NCBI GenBank assembly: GCA_001687465.1
Contig: LVLI01000142.1
Coordinates: 1-42,151, forward strand
Direction of reading: 5' to 3'
DNA length: 42,151 nucleotides
Source of the DNA: Halocafeteria seosinensis
Lineage: Eukaryota; Sar; Bigyra; Bicosoecida
The notes below the pieces were generated by a model. The model was not told where the DNA came from, did no database searches, and saw nothing but the letters and a program-made list of their open reading frames with translations. Positions 1-11,465 of the stretch are shown in pieces. Position numbers and translations under genes: made by a program. The stretch's first letter is position 1. Each line of letters starts with the position of its first letter.

Positions 1-1279
1 ATATTTCACCAAATCAAGTTGCAAAAGTGCTTTCAATTGAAAAAAATACTCCTGCTAATTCTAGAATCATATCTTTCGAATAAAATCCAGTAGAAAATGG
101 AAATCCTTCCAAAGCAGCCGAACCAATTGCCATACACGAACAAGTAAATACTAAGAAATCTGAAAGACCCCCCATTTTTCGCATATCTTGTTCATCGGCC
201 ATACCATGAATAACTGATCCCGCAGATAAAAATAATAAAGCTTTAAAGAAAGCATGATTAGATAAATGGAAAAAACTTACATTATAATTAGAAACTCCTG
301 AAACAAATAACATATACCCTAATTGACTACAAGTTGAATATGCGATTACTCTTTTTAAATCATTTTGCGCTAACCCTGTTGTCCCCGCCAGGAAAGCAGT
401 AAATGCACCTAGTATTGTAATTATAAAAGATACATTAGGAGTATATTGAAAAGCATAAGAACAACGAGACACTAAAAAAATCCCTGCAGTAACCATTGTT
501 GCTGCATGAATTAATGCTGATACAGGTGTAGGACCTTCCATTGCATCAGGTAATCAGGTGTGTAATCCAACCTGAGCAGATTTTCCTACACATCCAATTA
601 ATAAAAAAAAACATGCTAAACTTAATGCATTAATTTCAATATTCCTAAAAATCATTGTTTTTTCATTTATTTCAGCAGTTAAACTAAAAATACTTGTATA
701 ATCTAATGTTTTGAATATATAAAAAAAAATAAATATTCCTAAAGCTAACCCAAAATCTCCAATCCGATTTATGATCATTGCTTTAATAGCTGCTTTATTT
801 GCTTGAATTCGTTGAAACCAAAAATTTATTAGTAAATAAGAACATAAACCAACACCTTCTCAGCCTAAAAACATTTGTAATAAATTTCCAGCTAAAACTA
901 ACATAATCATAAAAAAAGTAAATAAAGATAAATAAGAGATAAACCTAGGAATATGTGGATCTTCATTCATATATTCAATTGAATAAAAATGGACACATAA
1001 AGATATTGATGTAATAACAATTAACATCATTGATGTTAACGGATCAAATAAAAAATTTCATGATATTTTTATTACAGTTGTATTAATTCAATTTCCTAAA
1101 TCAATGTAACATAAATTTCCTTGCAGAACAATATCATAAAAAATTCAGTACGCTAATAAAGTTGTTAAAACCATGTTAATAATTCCAATTTGTAATAATG
1201 TTTGAAGACGTAGACGGTGTCCTAAAAATCCTAAAATGATACTATTTAATAGTGGAAGGTAAACTATAAGTAAATACAT
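1..1279 (-). CDS. nad5: NADH dehydrogenase subunit 5, mitochondrial, 3' end cut off by window edge
   Basis: This is a proton-pumping membrane subunit of respiratory complex I. It starts at the ATG at 1279 and runs off the left edge, giving about 426 residues of a protein usually around 650-670 long. The antiporter-like core is plain: a segment reading [16 protein letters not shown], then INRIGDFG, then [20 protein letters not shown], then [14 protein letters not shown] and the [13 protein letters not shown] region. The frame is continuous only if TGA is Trp; the W of HTWLPDA and the W that follows FAT near base 13 are both TGA. I see no frameshift. Multiple hydrophobic helices are visible throughout. 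It is transcribed away from rps13, which lies upstream on the same strand after a gap of about 100 bp. Confidence 0.96.
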
Positions 1280-1381
1280 CCAATTTTTAATTTCTATAAA
1301 ACATATTAATTTCGATTAATTACATTAATGGGTGAAAAAAGATTGCTCATTTTGTCATCACAAAGCGAACAATTATAAACT

Positions 1382-1750
1382 TTATTTCTTTTTTTTTGAT
1401 TTAATAATAGAACGTAAACGTTTATAAGAACGAGCATTTGAATGGGTTCGTTGACCACGTACTGGCAAAGCGTTTCGGTGTCTAAAACCTCTATAAGACC
1501 CATTTTGTTGTAAAAATCTGATCTGTTGTTCTTTTTCTTTTTTCTTTTTTTCTCCAACAATAAAGTTTCGTTCAATAAAATCAATAATTTCAATTTGTTC
1601 ATTTTTAGTTAATTTTTCTCACCGTAATTTTGGATTTAAGTTTAATTTTTTACAAATTTGTAAACCTTGATTTTTTTCCAAACCATATATGGATGTTAAA
1701 CTATAAACAATCTTTTTCTTATTTTGTATTTCAAATCCGGATATTTGCAT
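1382..1750 (-). CDS. rps13: Mitochondrial small-subunit ribosomal protein S13
   Basis: Ribosomal protein S13 sits in the head of the small mitoribosomal subunit. The 122-residue frame (ATG at 1750, TAA ending at 1382) begins MQISGFEIQNKKKIVYSL, continues with a YGLEKNQGLQIC segment that matches the S13 helix-two-turn-helix start, and ends with the family signature YRGFRHRNALPVRGQRTHS followed by a basic tail. One in-frame TGA near 1622 (the W of LRWEKL) must be Trp, which hides the gene from standard-code searches. A frame-shifted reading of the same bases gives a longer open frame that is not the gene. The start lies 33 bp from the divergent rpl2 start, so both promoters would have to fit in or around this gap. 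Confidence 0.93.
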
Positions 1751-1783
1751 ATATTTATTCAAATCTTTTTTTAATTAAAATCA

Positions 1784-2593
1784 ATGTACTTATCAAGAAT
1801 TCAATTAAATAAAAAAAAATTGAAATCCAAAATATCTACTGATAAAGGTAGAAATAATCAGGGAAAAATTACTGTTAGACATCGAGGGGGAGGCCATAAA
1901 AAATTATCTAGAAAAATTGAAAAAAATTTTAACAATATTTCAAAGGGATTAGTTTTAAATATTGAATATAATCCTTACCATTCTAACTTTTTAGCTCGAG
2001 TTCTTTACCGAAAAAATAATACTTTTAAATACTATTATATACCATGTAATAATAAATTAAATGTTTTACAACATATATGACCTGTTACGGACAATTTAAA
2101 ACCTAATAAGCTTTATAACGAAGGATATCCATTCTTTTTAAAAAATTTATCTGTAGGAGATCTTATTTGTAATATTGAAAAATATCCTAATCAAGGTAGT
2201 ACATTTGCACGTTCCGCAGGAACGTATGGTCAAATTGTTGAATTTAATGCAAAAAAAAAAGGTCTAGTTTGTATTCAATTACCATCAAAAGAACAATATT
2301 ATATTTCTGAAAATTGTACTGCTATTTTAGGACGAAATGCAAATCGATTGTATCAGAATTTACAAAAATGAAAGGCAGGAACTTCCCGTAACATTGGTAA
2401 AAGACCCAATATTAGGGGAGTTGTAATGAATCCCGTTGATCATCCTCATGGGGGTGGTGAAGGTAAAACATCTACAAAACGACCTCCGGTAACGCCAGAA
2501 GGATTTCTTACAAAAGGTGTGCCAACGCGTAAACCTAAAAAAAATAATTTTTTTATAGCATTAAGCCGTAAATACGCCAATAAAAAGAATTAA
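1784..2593 (+). CDS. rpl2: Mitochondrial large-subunit ribosomal protein L2
   Basis: L2 supports the peptidyl-transferase centre of the large mitoribosomal subunit. The protein has 269 residues, near the bacterial length of about 275. Visible signatures are [11 protein letters not shown] near the N-terminus, [16 protein letters not shown] in the first beta-barrel domain, and the C-terminal [19 protein letters not shown], which carries the conserved histidine loop. In-frame TGA codons at the W of QHIWPVTD and of QKWKAGTS show the variant code. The sequence is complete and unbroken. It opens a bacterial S10-type cluster with rps19 starting 3 bp after its stop, so one transcript through rpl16 is likely. 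Confidence 0.97.
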
Positions 2594-2596
2594 TTT

Positions 2597-2857
2597 ATGG
2601 GACGTTCTGTTTGAAAAGAAAAATATGTACCAAATAATTTATTACAAATATTAAATAATAAAAAAAAAATTAATGGTTTGAAAATATTTTCTCGTTCAGC
2701 TACTATTTTGGAACCTTTTGTTGGTTATGAAGTTCAAATTCATAATGGAAAATCGTTTAAAAAACTTAAAATTAAAAAAGAAATGGTAGGTTATAAATTT
2801 GGAGAATTTGCATGAACAAGAAAATATCCTGAACACAAAAAAAAGAAAAAAAAATAA
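2597..2857 (+). CDS. rps19: Mitochondrial small-subunit ribosomal protein S19
   Basis: S19 pairs with S13 in the small-subunit head. The 86-residue frame starts MGRSVWKEKYVP and contains SRSATILEPFVGYEVQIHNGKS, the typical S19 core, then KEMVGYKFGEFAWTRKYPEHKKK. Both tryptophans (the W of SVWKEK and of FAWTRK) are TGA, so under the standard code the gene appears broken after five codons. The length matches bacterial S19 (about 90). It starts 3 bp after the rpl2 stop and ends 6 bp before the rps3 start, the ancestral S10 operon order. Confidence 0.95.
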
Positions 2858-2863
2858 AATAGG

Positions 2864-5809
2864 ATGGGACAAAAAGTACATTCAATAGGTTTAAGATTAG
2901 GAACAAATAGAAAATGAAAATCAAGTTGATTTTGTGATTTAAATAATTACGGAAAATTTTTACATCAAAATTTACAAATTGAAAAATTTATAAAAACTTT
3001 TTTATTATTGCAGCCTAAAAAGTCAATCTTAGTTGATTGTAAAATATTAAAAAGTTCAAATGAAACTCTTTATATTTTTGTTTGATTTTATAAGTATCGT
3101 AAAAGTTCTCAAATAAATTTAACGGGGAGACGATTAAAATCAATTCACCAGGAATCTGAATCTCAACGAAAGCATGTTTTTCCATTTCCAAAATATATAG
3201 ATTCCAATAAACCAAGAAATAAATTAGATTCATTTAATTCGAACTCAAAAAGATTATCTAAGACAATCAAATCAGTTAATTTTTTTCAAAAAAAATTTGA
3301 TAGACAATTTAAAACTGATGCAAAGTTAGAATTATTTCAAATGAATGAAAATTTGATTTATAATAAAATAAGATTATTACGTAAAAAGTTATCTTTTCTT
3401 CAACTTTTTTTAAAAAATAATCAATTAAATAACCAATATATTTCTTGATATAAATTGAAATTGGTTAGTAATCGAATAAATAAAATTTGATTAAATATAT
3501 TTTTTTATCAACAATTATTATTAAAATGAAATAAATTTGATTTATCAAGTTCTCAAAGTAAATTATGAAATCAAATTATTAAACGATACAAAAAAAAATT
3601 AATTTTTAATCAAGTCCTTAAAAAAAATAAATCTTTACAATTTTATTTTTTTAAAATAAAAATCAATTCTTATAAACAACAGCAAAAAAACTGAATTAAT
3701 TTACAGTCAATTAAATCTCTTAAAAAAATTCATCGGTATATTCTTAGAATATTTTGTTTTAAAAATTCGTATAATAATAAAAAATCTTTAGTAAAAAAAG
3801 GTTTTATAAATCTTTATAAAAATTTATTTCAATATCAAATTCGATATGATTCTAATTTACAAAAATTATTTAAAAAAGAACTATATCAAAGAAATCAAGA
3901 GAAGTTTAATAAAAATGAATATTTAATTCCAACGTCTAAATCTTTGAAAAAAAATTTAAAAGGAAATTTACGTCCTGGACATTCTTCGAACCAGTTTAAA
4001 TTAAATATAAAAATTATAAACGGAAATCAATTTTTATTTTTAGATAAATTTTATTTTAATTTAATCTTACGAAATAATTTGAATAAACTTAATTCTAATA
4101 ATAATGGCTCATCAAATATTAATTATTTTATTAATAACTTAAAAAAGATATTGTTTTTAAAAACTAATTTTTTATTGAGTTCAAATTCAATTCCGGTATT
4201 TTTAACTTTATACCGAAAAAATTTTAAAAAATATATTCAACAAAGATTAAAATTACACCTAAAATTTCTTTATACAGCGTTTACTAATTATAATAAGAAT
4301 TTATGTTCCAAGGAAAATTGATTAAAGTTCTTGAATTTTTATGTACAGGAAAATTTCAAAAAACTTAATTTTAAACCAATATTTTATAATTTAGAGGAAA
4401 ATAAAAAAATTTTATATACGTATTCATTACAAAGAATCAAATTAAATATTTGAACCTATCTTTATTTTTATCATTTCCAAAAAAGATGATTTTTACAAAA
4501 TTGTCTAAATAAGATTAATTATAATTCCAATAATCGTTTAGAATCGGTAAATAACTTTTGAAATTTTAATATATCGAAAAAGTTACAAAATACATTACTA
4601 AAAAAAAAACTATTTATTTGAAAAGAATTAAGAAAAAATTATCAAATTATTCATAATATTTTAACTAAATGAAATACTTATAAAAAAACTTATTTAAATT
4701 CATTTTTCTCAAAAATTAAACAAAGATTTTCATCATCAATTTTTAATAAACGCCATAAAACCTTTTATAAACAATATGTTTTGCGCAACTTATATAAAAA
4801 TTTAACTAGATCCCGACAAGATGCATTAGTTAATTTAAATCAATTATTGTTTTTAACACAAAACACAAATTTTGTTAAAGAAATTATAAAATCCTCAAAA
4901 TTTTCTATTTCACAATCTGATATATTAAATCAACTTAAATTGTTAGTTCCTTTTAATAAAAAACAAGTACGACAGTTAAAACGTTTATTTTTTATGTCAA
5001 TAAAAAAAAAAGAACGTTTTATTAATATTTTGAAAAGTTGGGTTAATGATAACAATAATAATCAATTAAAAATTATCAATAACAACATTCAACAATTTTT
5101 ATCAAAAAAAGAACGAAAAAAATATATATTAAAACAATTAGGAAGTTTGATTACAATTAATACTTTGCAAAAAAATTTACATATTTTAACAAAATTAAAT
5201 ATAAAATTAATTTTTATTAATTCACTAAGTTTTACAAATTTTCAATACTATTATGCTTTACAAAAAAATTTCAATAAAAAAAAACAAAAATCGGTTATTC
5301 AACAAAGAATTAAAAATTTAGAAAAGATTACCAAAAATTTTGTTCGCCGTTGACGTAAATTGAGTTTTTGAACTTCGGATTTAGTAAATATTTCTATTAT
5401 CTCAATGTTCTTAAAAAATACAGATTTATTAGCAAGTTTTATTGCATATCAAATAAGTTTTTTACCTAAAAATAAAAAACAAACGGCGTTTTTGAAATTT
5501 TTAACTAAAGTAATATTCAATTTTAAAGGTGAACGTAAAGAAATTGTTGGGTTTAAAATGCGGTTTAAAGGTCGTTTTAATCGTTGAAGTCGGACTAAAA
5601 AATGAATAGCAAATGTAGGAAATTTATGGTTTCAAACGTATAATGTTTGTTTAAATTATAGTTATCATAAGGGTGTAGTTAAAAAAGGAGTTTTCAGTAC
5701 TCAAATTTGATTACAATATAAAAAAGACTTTGTTAATATATTAAAAACTAATTCATTAACATATTTTAACTATTCTAAAGTTAAAACTTTTAAAAATACA
5801 TTACAATAA
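2864..5809 (+). CDS. rps3: Mitochondrial ribosomal protein S3, greatly enlarged (981 residues)
   Basis: S3 lines the mRNA entry tunnel of the small subunit. The N-terminus is typical (MGQKVHSIGLRLGTNRKWKS, then an FYKYRKSSQ segment) and the last hundred residues keep the C-terminal domain (GERKEIVGFKMRFKGRFNR, then RTKKWIANVGNLWFQ and a YSYHKGVVKKGVF strand). Between them lie several hundred residues rich in Lys, Asn, Leu, Ile and Phe with no recognised domain. The usual S3 is about 210-240 residues, and plant mitochondrial S3 reaches roughly 550, so this is exceptional. The frame is unbroken over 2.9 kb but only with the many TGA codons read as Trp. It follows rps19 by 6 bp and precedes rpl16 by 6 bp. 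I see no endonuclease motif that would make the insert an intron ORF. Confidence 0.93.
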
Positions 5810-5815
5810 TTAATT

Positions 5816-6238
5816 ATGTTACAACCTAAAAAATATAAATTTTTAAAAAAACAAAAAGGTCGAATTAAAGGCTGTTTTGAAAATCGATCGAATACTTTAA
5901 AATTTGGTATTTTTGGAATTCAGGCATTAGAAGCAGGGAAATTAACGGCTAGACAAATTGAAGCAATACGTCGAACAATTACAAATTTGACAAAGCGGGA
6001 AGCAAAAATTTGGATTCGAGTTTTTCCTGATTTTCCAGTTACAGCAAAACCAACTGAAATTCGAATGGGTCGTGGAAAAGGAAGTGTTGATCAGTGAGTT
6101 TGTAAAGTTAATAAAGGTCGTATTTTATTTGAAGTGACTGGAAAAAATTTAAATGTTATTCAAAATATATTAAATTATACAAAAATTAAATTTCCATTTA
6201 AAGTCCAAATTATTAATCGATCAACAGATCTTGAATAA
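5816..6238 (+). CDS. rpl16: Mitochondrial large-subunit ribosomal protein L16
   Basis: L16 organises tRNA binding in the large subunit. The 140-residue product carries FLKKQKGRIKGCF near the start, then FGIFGIQALEAGKLTARQIE, EAIRRTITNLTKREAKIWIR, VFPDFPVTAKPTEIRMGRGKG and a SVDQWVCKV segment, all diagnostic of the L16/L10e fold and of normal length. The W of DQWVCKV (base about 6096) is TGA, so the standard code would truncate it at 93 residues. It is the last gene of the rpl2-rps19-rps3-rpl16 run, followed after 14 bp by a tRNA. Confidence 0.96.
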
Positions 6239-6252
6239 AAATATTATTTTAA

Positions 6253-6326
6253 GGGCTTATAGTTCAATCGGTTAGAACGCACCGCTCATAACGGTGTTGT
6301 TATAGGTTCAAGTCCTATTAAGCCCA
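6253..6326 (+). tRNA. trnI(cau): tRNA-Ile(CAU), mitochondrial
   Basis: A 74-nt cloverleaf can be drawn by hand. The seven-pair acceptor stem is GGGCTTA (6253-6259) with TAAGCCC (6319-6325) and discriminator A6326. The anticodon stem CACCG/CGGTG encloses loop CTCATAA, giving anticodon CAU, and the T arm contains GGTTCAAGTCC. A CAU anticodon could mean tRNA-Met, but the acceptor and anticodon arms closely resemble plant and algal organellar trnI(cau), in which the C is modified to lysidine to read AUA codons. The next gene starts 2 bp later. The identity as Ile rather than elongator Met is my inference from that similarity. Confidence 0.9.
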
Positions 6327-6328
6327 AC

Positions 6329-6486
6329 ATGAAACGTTTTGAAAATCTTGAAAAAACACAACAAAAAACAAGAAGTTTATCATTAGAATATGCAATTTTC
6401 GTGAAACAAATGTTTCCTTCAATTAAAATTTATGCCCAGGGACAGGATTTATATATAAAAACTAGTCCAAAAAATATTTGGAAGTC
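6329..6486 (+). pseudogene. nad9: NADH dehydrogenase subunit 9, N-terminal fragment cut at the mitochondrial/nuclear junction
   Basis: The frame starts at ATG 6329 and reads about 50 residues, including SLEYAIFVKQMFPSIKIYAQ and GQDLYIKTSPKNI, which fits the N-terminus of NAD9 (the 30 kDa complex I subunit, NDUFS3 homologue). The expected next block of the family, the conserved FLRDH-type stretch, is absent: from about base 6480 the base composition changes and the frame reads unrelated residues before a stop near 6520. The gene is therefore truncated here rather than decayed. The assignment to nad9 rests on a short weakly conserved stretch and on position after the ribosomal cluster; the 3' breakpoint is approximate. 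Confidence 0.6.
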
Positions 6487-6492
6487 CACGTC
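6475..6492. other. Junction between mitochondrial and nuclear sequence
   Basis: Left of this point the sequence is very AT-rich, gene-dense and uses TGA for Trp. Right of it the composition is balanced and genes have spliceosomal introns and the standard code. The switch happens inside the nad9 reading frame, within roughly 20 bases. I see no transposon end, long repeat or polyA tract at the join. Either a mitochondrial fragment was inserted into a chromosome (NUMT), with its left end outside the window, or two molecules were joined during library preparation or assembly. Confidence 0.85.
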
Positions 6493-7654
6493 AGTCAGTG
6501 GTCAGTGTGGTACCAAATAGTGGTGCCAGAGGACCGGTTTGGAAGCAGCCTCATTTGGATAGTAGAGGAAGACATGGTTACCGAGAAGATATCATACTGG
6601 TTGTGATGTCACTCTTCGACTCCTGAAAGACACAGCATAAGTTAGTTTCCGGTTTCGAAACCTGGAATACCGTGAAGATACGGCCGCATGGTATGCAGCG
6701 TTTTGACCCTTGGTTGAACAAACGCCTGCAATATTACACTTCCATTATCATCATAGATTAAGGATTGAGGATGAAGTGAGAAAAATGTGATAGTATGTGT
6801 CGGGGAAACTACCCTGAGTACAGTGGATTCAACAGCTTTATTCAGGCAAAGAAGAGGAGCTAGAGCAGTGTCAGAGCAGTTTCGTATAAGTTTTCATCTC
6901 ACTGTGTGACGCTTGTATCTCTGCATTAACATGCGCGTAGCTCCATGGGGAAATTCCGGATGCCAATCCACGGTAGACTTGCGAGATGAAGGCAGTGGAA
7001 AAATGGGGTACCATATTGCGATCTCAGGTGAATTCATCGTCGATAAGGAGTTTGCACGATGTATTGCACGACATAGATAGAGATTTTGTATACGTGGTCT
7101 AGCGCGGATCTGTGGAGTCATAAAATAAAGAGCCGACGAAACTTTACCGCTGGTTGTGGTGCCGCGGCGCTGCCGCCCTCTGACTTGCAGGAGACGTCCG
7201 AGTTTTGAGATTTTGGCTTCAAAATCTTTCCTTTGGTGTCGCCGGTGACGGTGAGAGCAAGTGTGCCGACTCAAGAAAGTTATCACGCAGCAAGTTACTG
7301 TCTGTAACCTGGTGTCGTCGAGCACATGCATGTATGCCAACCGAGATCAAGTGCCTTATCTCGCCTAACTTTTTGTTGTTGAATGCATGCGCGTATGTTG
7401 GACATGTTGGAGATCAAGTATCCTTTATAGTCATAACATTGGGTTGCTTCCCCGGTTCTCCCAAGATTCTGGGCCGAGATGCTCGAGGGCAATCCTCTCG
7501 TTGTACCTTAGGGGGGCATACTCTCCTCGAGACGCCATATTTACTCGACAACGTTGCACTATTGATCTGGAAGCAGCTAGCAAATCACCCCCGAATCCCA
7601 CCTTAGTAATACGCGAATCGTGACAAATGGGGCACGCGAGTCTACCGGTACTTG
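6493..7654. other. Gene-free nuclear stretch after the junction
   Basis: I recognise no gene here. Open frames of up to about 148 codons exist on both strands (for example minus 6894-7340 and plus 7205-7606), but their translations are rich in Arg, Cys and His, lack domain features and overlap each other. No tRNA or repeat was found. Part of it may be the 3' untranslated region of the gene ending at 7655. Confidence 0.5.
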
Positions 7655-9067
7655 CTACGGACTCAGGAATACCAATACAGAGAACAAGACAGCCCCTACA
7701 AGTGGCGCCACGGTGGAATAGCGTCCGGCTAAGGACAAAACCCGCGCTAGAGGTAGTGGCACTAAAGCTGCAAAAACCCCCAAAACCATCAGAGTTGCAA
7801 ACCATAAGAAGATATGCTCCCATGAGCTCAGCTGCGCATAATATGCGCCAGTAAACCCTAGAAGCAACAATTCCCCAGCTGTGCGTATGAACCTACCAGA
7901 TGAAAACTTCGGGACATTATCCCACGATCGCACTGAGAGACAGTCACCAACTACAATAGTGGCAAAACTTCCAATGAATCCCCAGAACAATAATTCATGG
8001 GGCCAGACGGCGTTGATCAATAGAATTATCGCTGGTATTGCTAGCGATCCGTAGATAAAGTCGGCAGTAACAGACATGGAATCCCGTCCTATCGATAGAA
8101 GAGGCTGCAGCACCACAATTTCTACAAATTTAAATGCAGCAATGCTCCATACCCAACCACCGAAAGAAGCCAGTTGAGCCACAAATAGACCTCCGACAAT
8201 AGCTTCGGATTGCGTGGCCGTAAAACGGTACACTTTCCATAATATAAAGGCCGTGCCAAGTGCGATAGCAGCCAATAGCTGTCTCTTGTATTCCATATGC
8301 TCCGTAACAAACACCAGGGAGGATACACCGGCGACCATAATATAAAAGTTATCCCAGCCCTTCTTTCCGAGCAGCTCCACTACCGTTGTTGTCCACGCTC
8401 CAATCAGTGAGCAGGCGAGGAGATCTTCCGTTGCCCACAAAGTAGATGAGATAATCCTCGTGGAATTCTGCTGCAATCCATACATGGTGATCAAAAGCGC
8501 GCTGCTGAAGAATGCCGCCGTTCCGACTACAGATTTCCTCGATCCATCAACGTAGAAATTCATTGGACTTGGGAACGATCCTCCAACGAGTGCCGCCAGA
8601 GGATCGGAAATGGCCAGTATCAGAATGGCTGTCTTGAACGCGAAGAGACGTCCAACGTCCGTGGACCAGGTGACCAAGAGCGCCGGTATCAGAGCCAACG
8701 GGAAGGTGATGGTTCCGACACTTTCCTTCCGCGCTGCATGGATTCCCGACCACCATTTCCTGCGCCAGGCAATATAGTTCCCCACAACAAACACAATAGC
8801 CACGAGATACACTCCGGTGGGATAACGGAACAATTCCGGTAATTGGGCAATATACAGTCCCACGCCACAATGCACCACCGAGCGCGAAATTTGCGGCGTC
8901 GCTCCAACGCGCAGCAATATCTCTCCCACGAGTACTAAACTCAGTAACACCACCACGGAGGCCCCCAAAGGACGAATATCGGCTTGGAATTCCTGTACAA
9001 GAGTGTCGAGGATCCTTCCGTAGAGTCTCGTCTGGTCAACCACAGCAAACCCGCTAGCGAGCAGCAT
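7655..9067 (-). CDS. Polytopic membrane protein: phytol/dolichol-kinase-like domain fused to a DUF92 (VTE6-like) domain
   Basis: The 470-residue intronless product is almost wholly hydrophobic, with roughly a dozen possible membrane segments. Residues about 60-255 look like the CTP-dependent phytol/dolichol kinase family (VTE5, SEC59): ISDPLAALVGG at 153-163, GSRKSVVGTAAFF at 175-187, and ELLGKKGWDNFYI at 231-243, matching the family's GD.A..G, KS..G and E....DN blocks. Residues about 288-440 resemble DUF92, the family of the phytyl-phosphate kinase VTE6: VGGLFVAQLASFGGWVW, then a GSFATIVVGDCLS segment and a glycine-rich strand near 400-408. If right, one chain could phosphorylate phytol twice to phytyl diphosphate for tocopherol or chlorophyll recycling. 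The usual Ser-Glu of the DUF92 D-x-x-x-S-E block is not kept, so the second half may be inactive. No clear plastid-targeting leader is visible. Kinase half fairly sure, DUF92 half tentative. Confidence 0.7.
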   Translation of the reverse strand: MLLASGFAVVDQTRLYGRILDTLVQEFQADIRPLGASVVVLLSLVLVGEILLRVGATPQISRSVVHCGVGLYIAQLPELFRYPTGVYLVAIVFVVGNYIAWRRKWWSGIHAARKESVGTITFPLALIPALLVTWSTDVGRLFAFKTAILILAISDPLAALVGGSFPSPMNFYVDGSRKSVVGTAAFFSSALLITMYGLQQNSTRIISSTLWATEDLLACSLIGAWTTTVVELLGKKGWDNFYIMVAGVSSLVFVTEHMEYKRQLLAAIALGTAFILWKVYRFTATQSEAIVGGLFVAQLASFGGWVWSIAAFKFVEIVVLQPLLSIGRDSMSVTADFIYGSLAIPAIILLINAVWPHELLFWGFIGSFATIVVGDCLSVRSWDNVPKFSSGRFIRTAGELLLLGFTGAYYAQLSSWEHIFLWFATLMVLGVFAALVPLPLARVLSLAGRYSTVAPLVGAVLFSVLVFLSP

Positions 9068-9509
9068 ACCAGAGTATTGGAGTGCTTTGTTTCTCTCTGT
9101 TAACTGGCGAATTCACGTTACTTCCCCGTAAGCTCAGATTGCCTTAACATTCCAATTGACACACATGGAAGAGGTCAAATACCGACTCGAAACATCACTG
9201 ATACACATGCAAATTGCAATTGTCGTGACTGAATAGTCCCATGATGGGCCACGCAAGTAGGAGCGGGTGAAATCAACTTTAACTACCATATCCAGTTGTC
9301 AGACTTGTGAAGCTCGCGGACTAGCGACCACAAGTGGTGGTGGTACCCGTGGTGGCCAGTACGATTTCTGCACGTCGAGTCAGGCTTCTTCTGGAGACGA
9401 AGGAAATTGACAGCAAGCAAACAGAATAAAGAAGTCCATTCAGAAGATGTGATCTATTCTATTCATCCACAACGGCGGAGACCGTGCATTACTTAATTGG
9501 TACTGTTTT
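9068..9509. other. Intergenic region between the kinase-like gene and the MAP kinase
   Basis: This 442-bp stretch separates two minus-strand genes. It should hold the MAP kinase 3' untranslated region and the promoter of the downstream membrane-protein gene. I see no TATA-like box, repeat or RNA gene that I could support. Confidence 0.4.

Positions 9510-11465
<1,956 letters not shown>

Noticed and set aside
1306-1602. A 98-codon minus-strand frame
   Set aside because: It is the wrong frame over rps13, whose true frame gives clear S13 signatures.
554-5353. Apparent nonsense mutations in the mitochondrial genes
   Set aside because: All interruptions I checked are TGA at Trp positions, and no frameshift was found, so they reflect the genetic code and not decay.
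6253-6326. tRNA-Met(CAU)
   Set aside because: The anticodon fits, but acceptor stem and arms resemble organellar tRNA-Ile(CAU) much better.
6894-7606. Overlapping open frames of 133-148 codons after the junction
   Set aside because: No domain features, unusual Arg/Cys/His-rich composition and mutual overlap make chance the best explanation.
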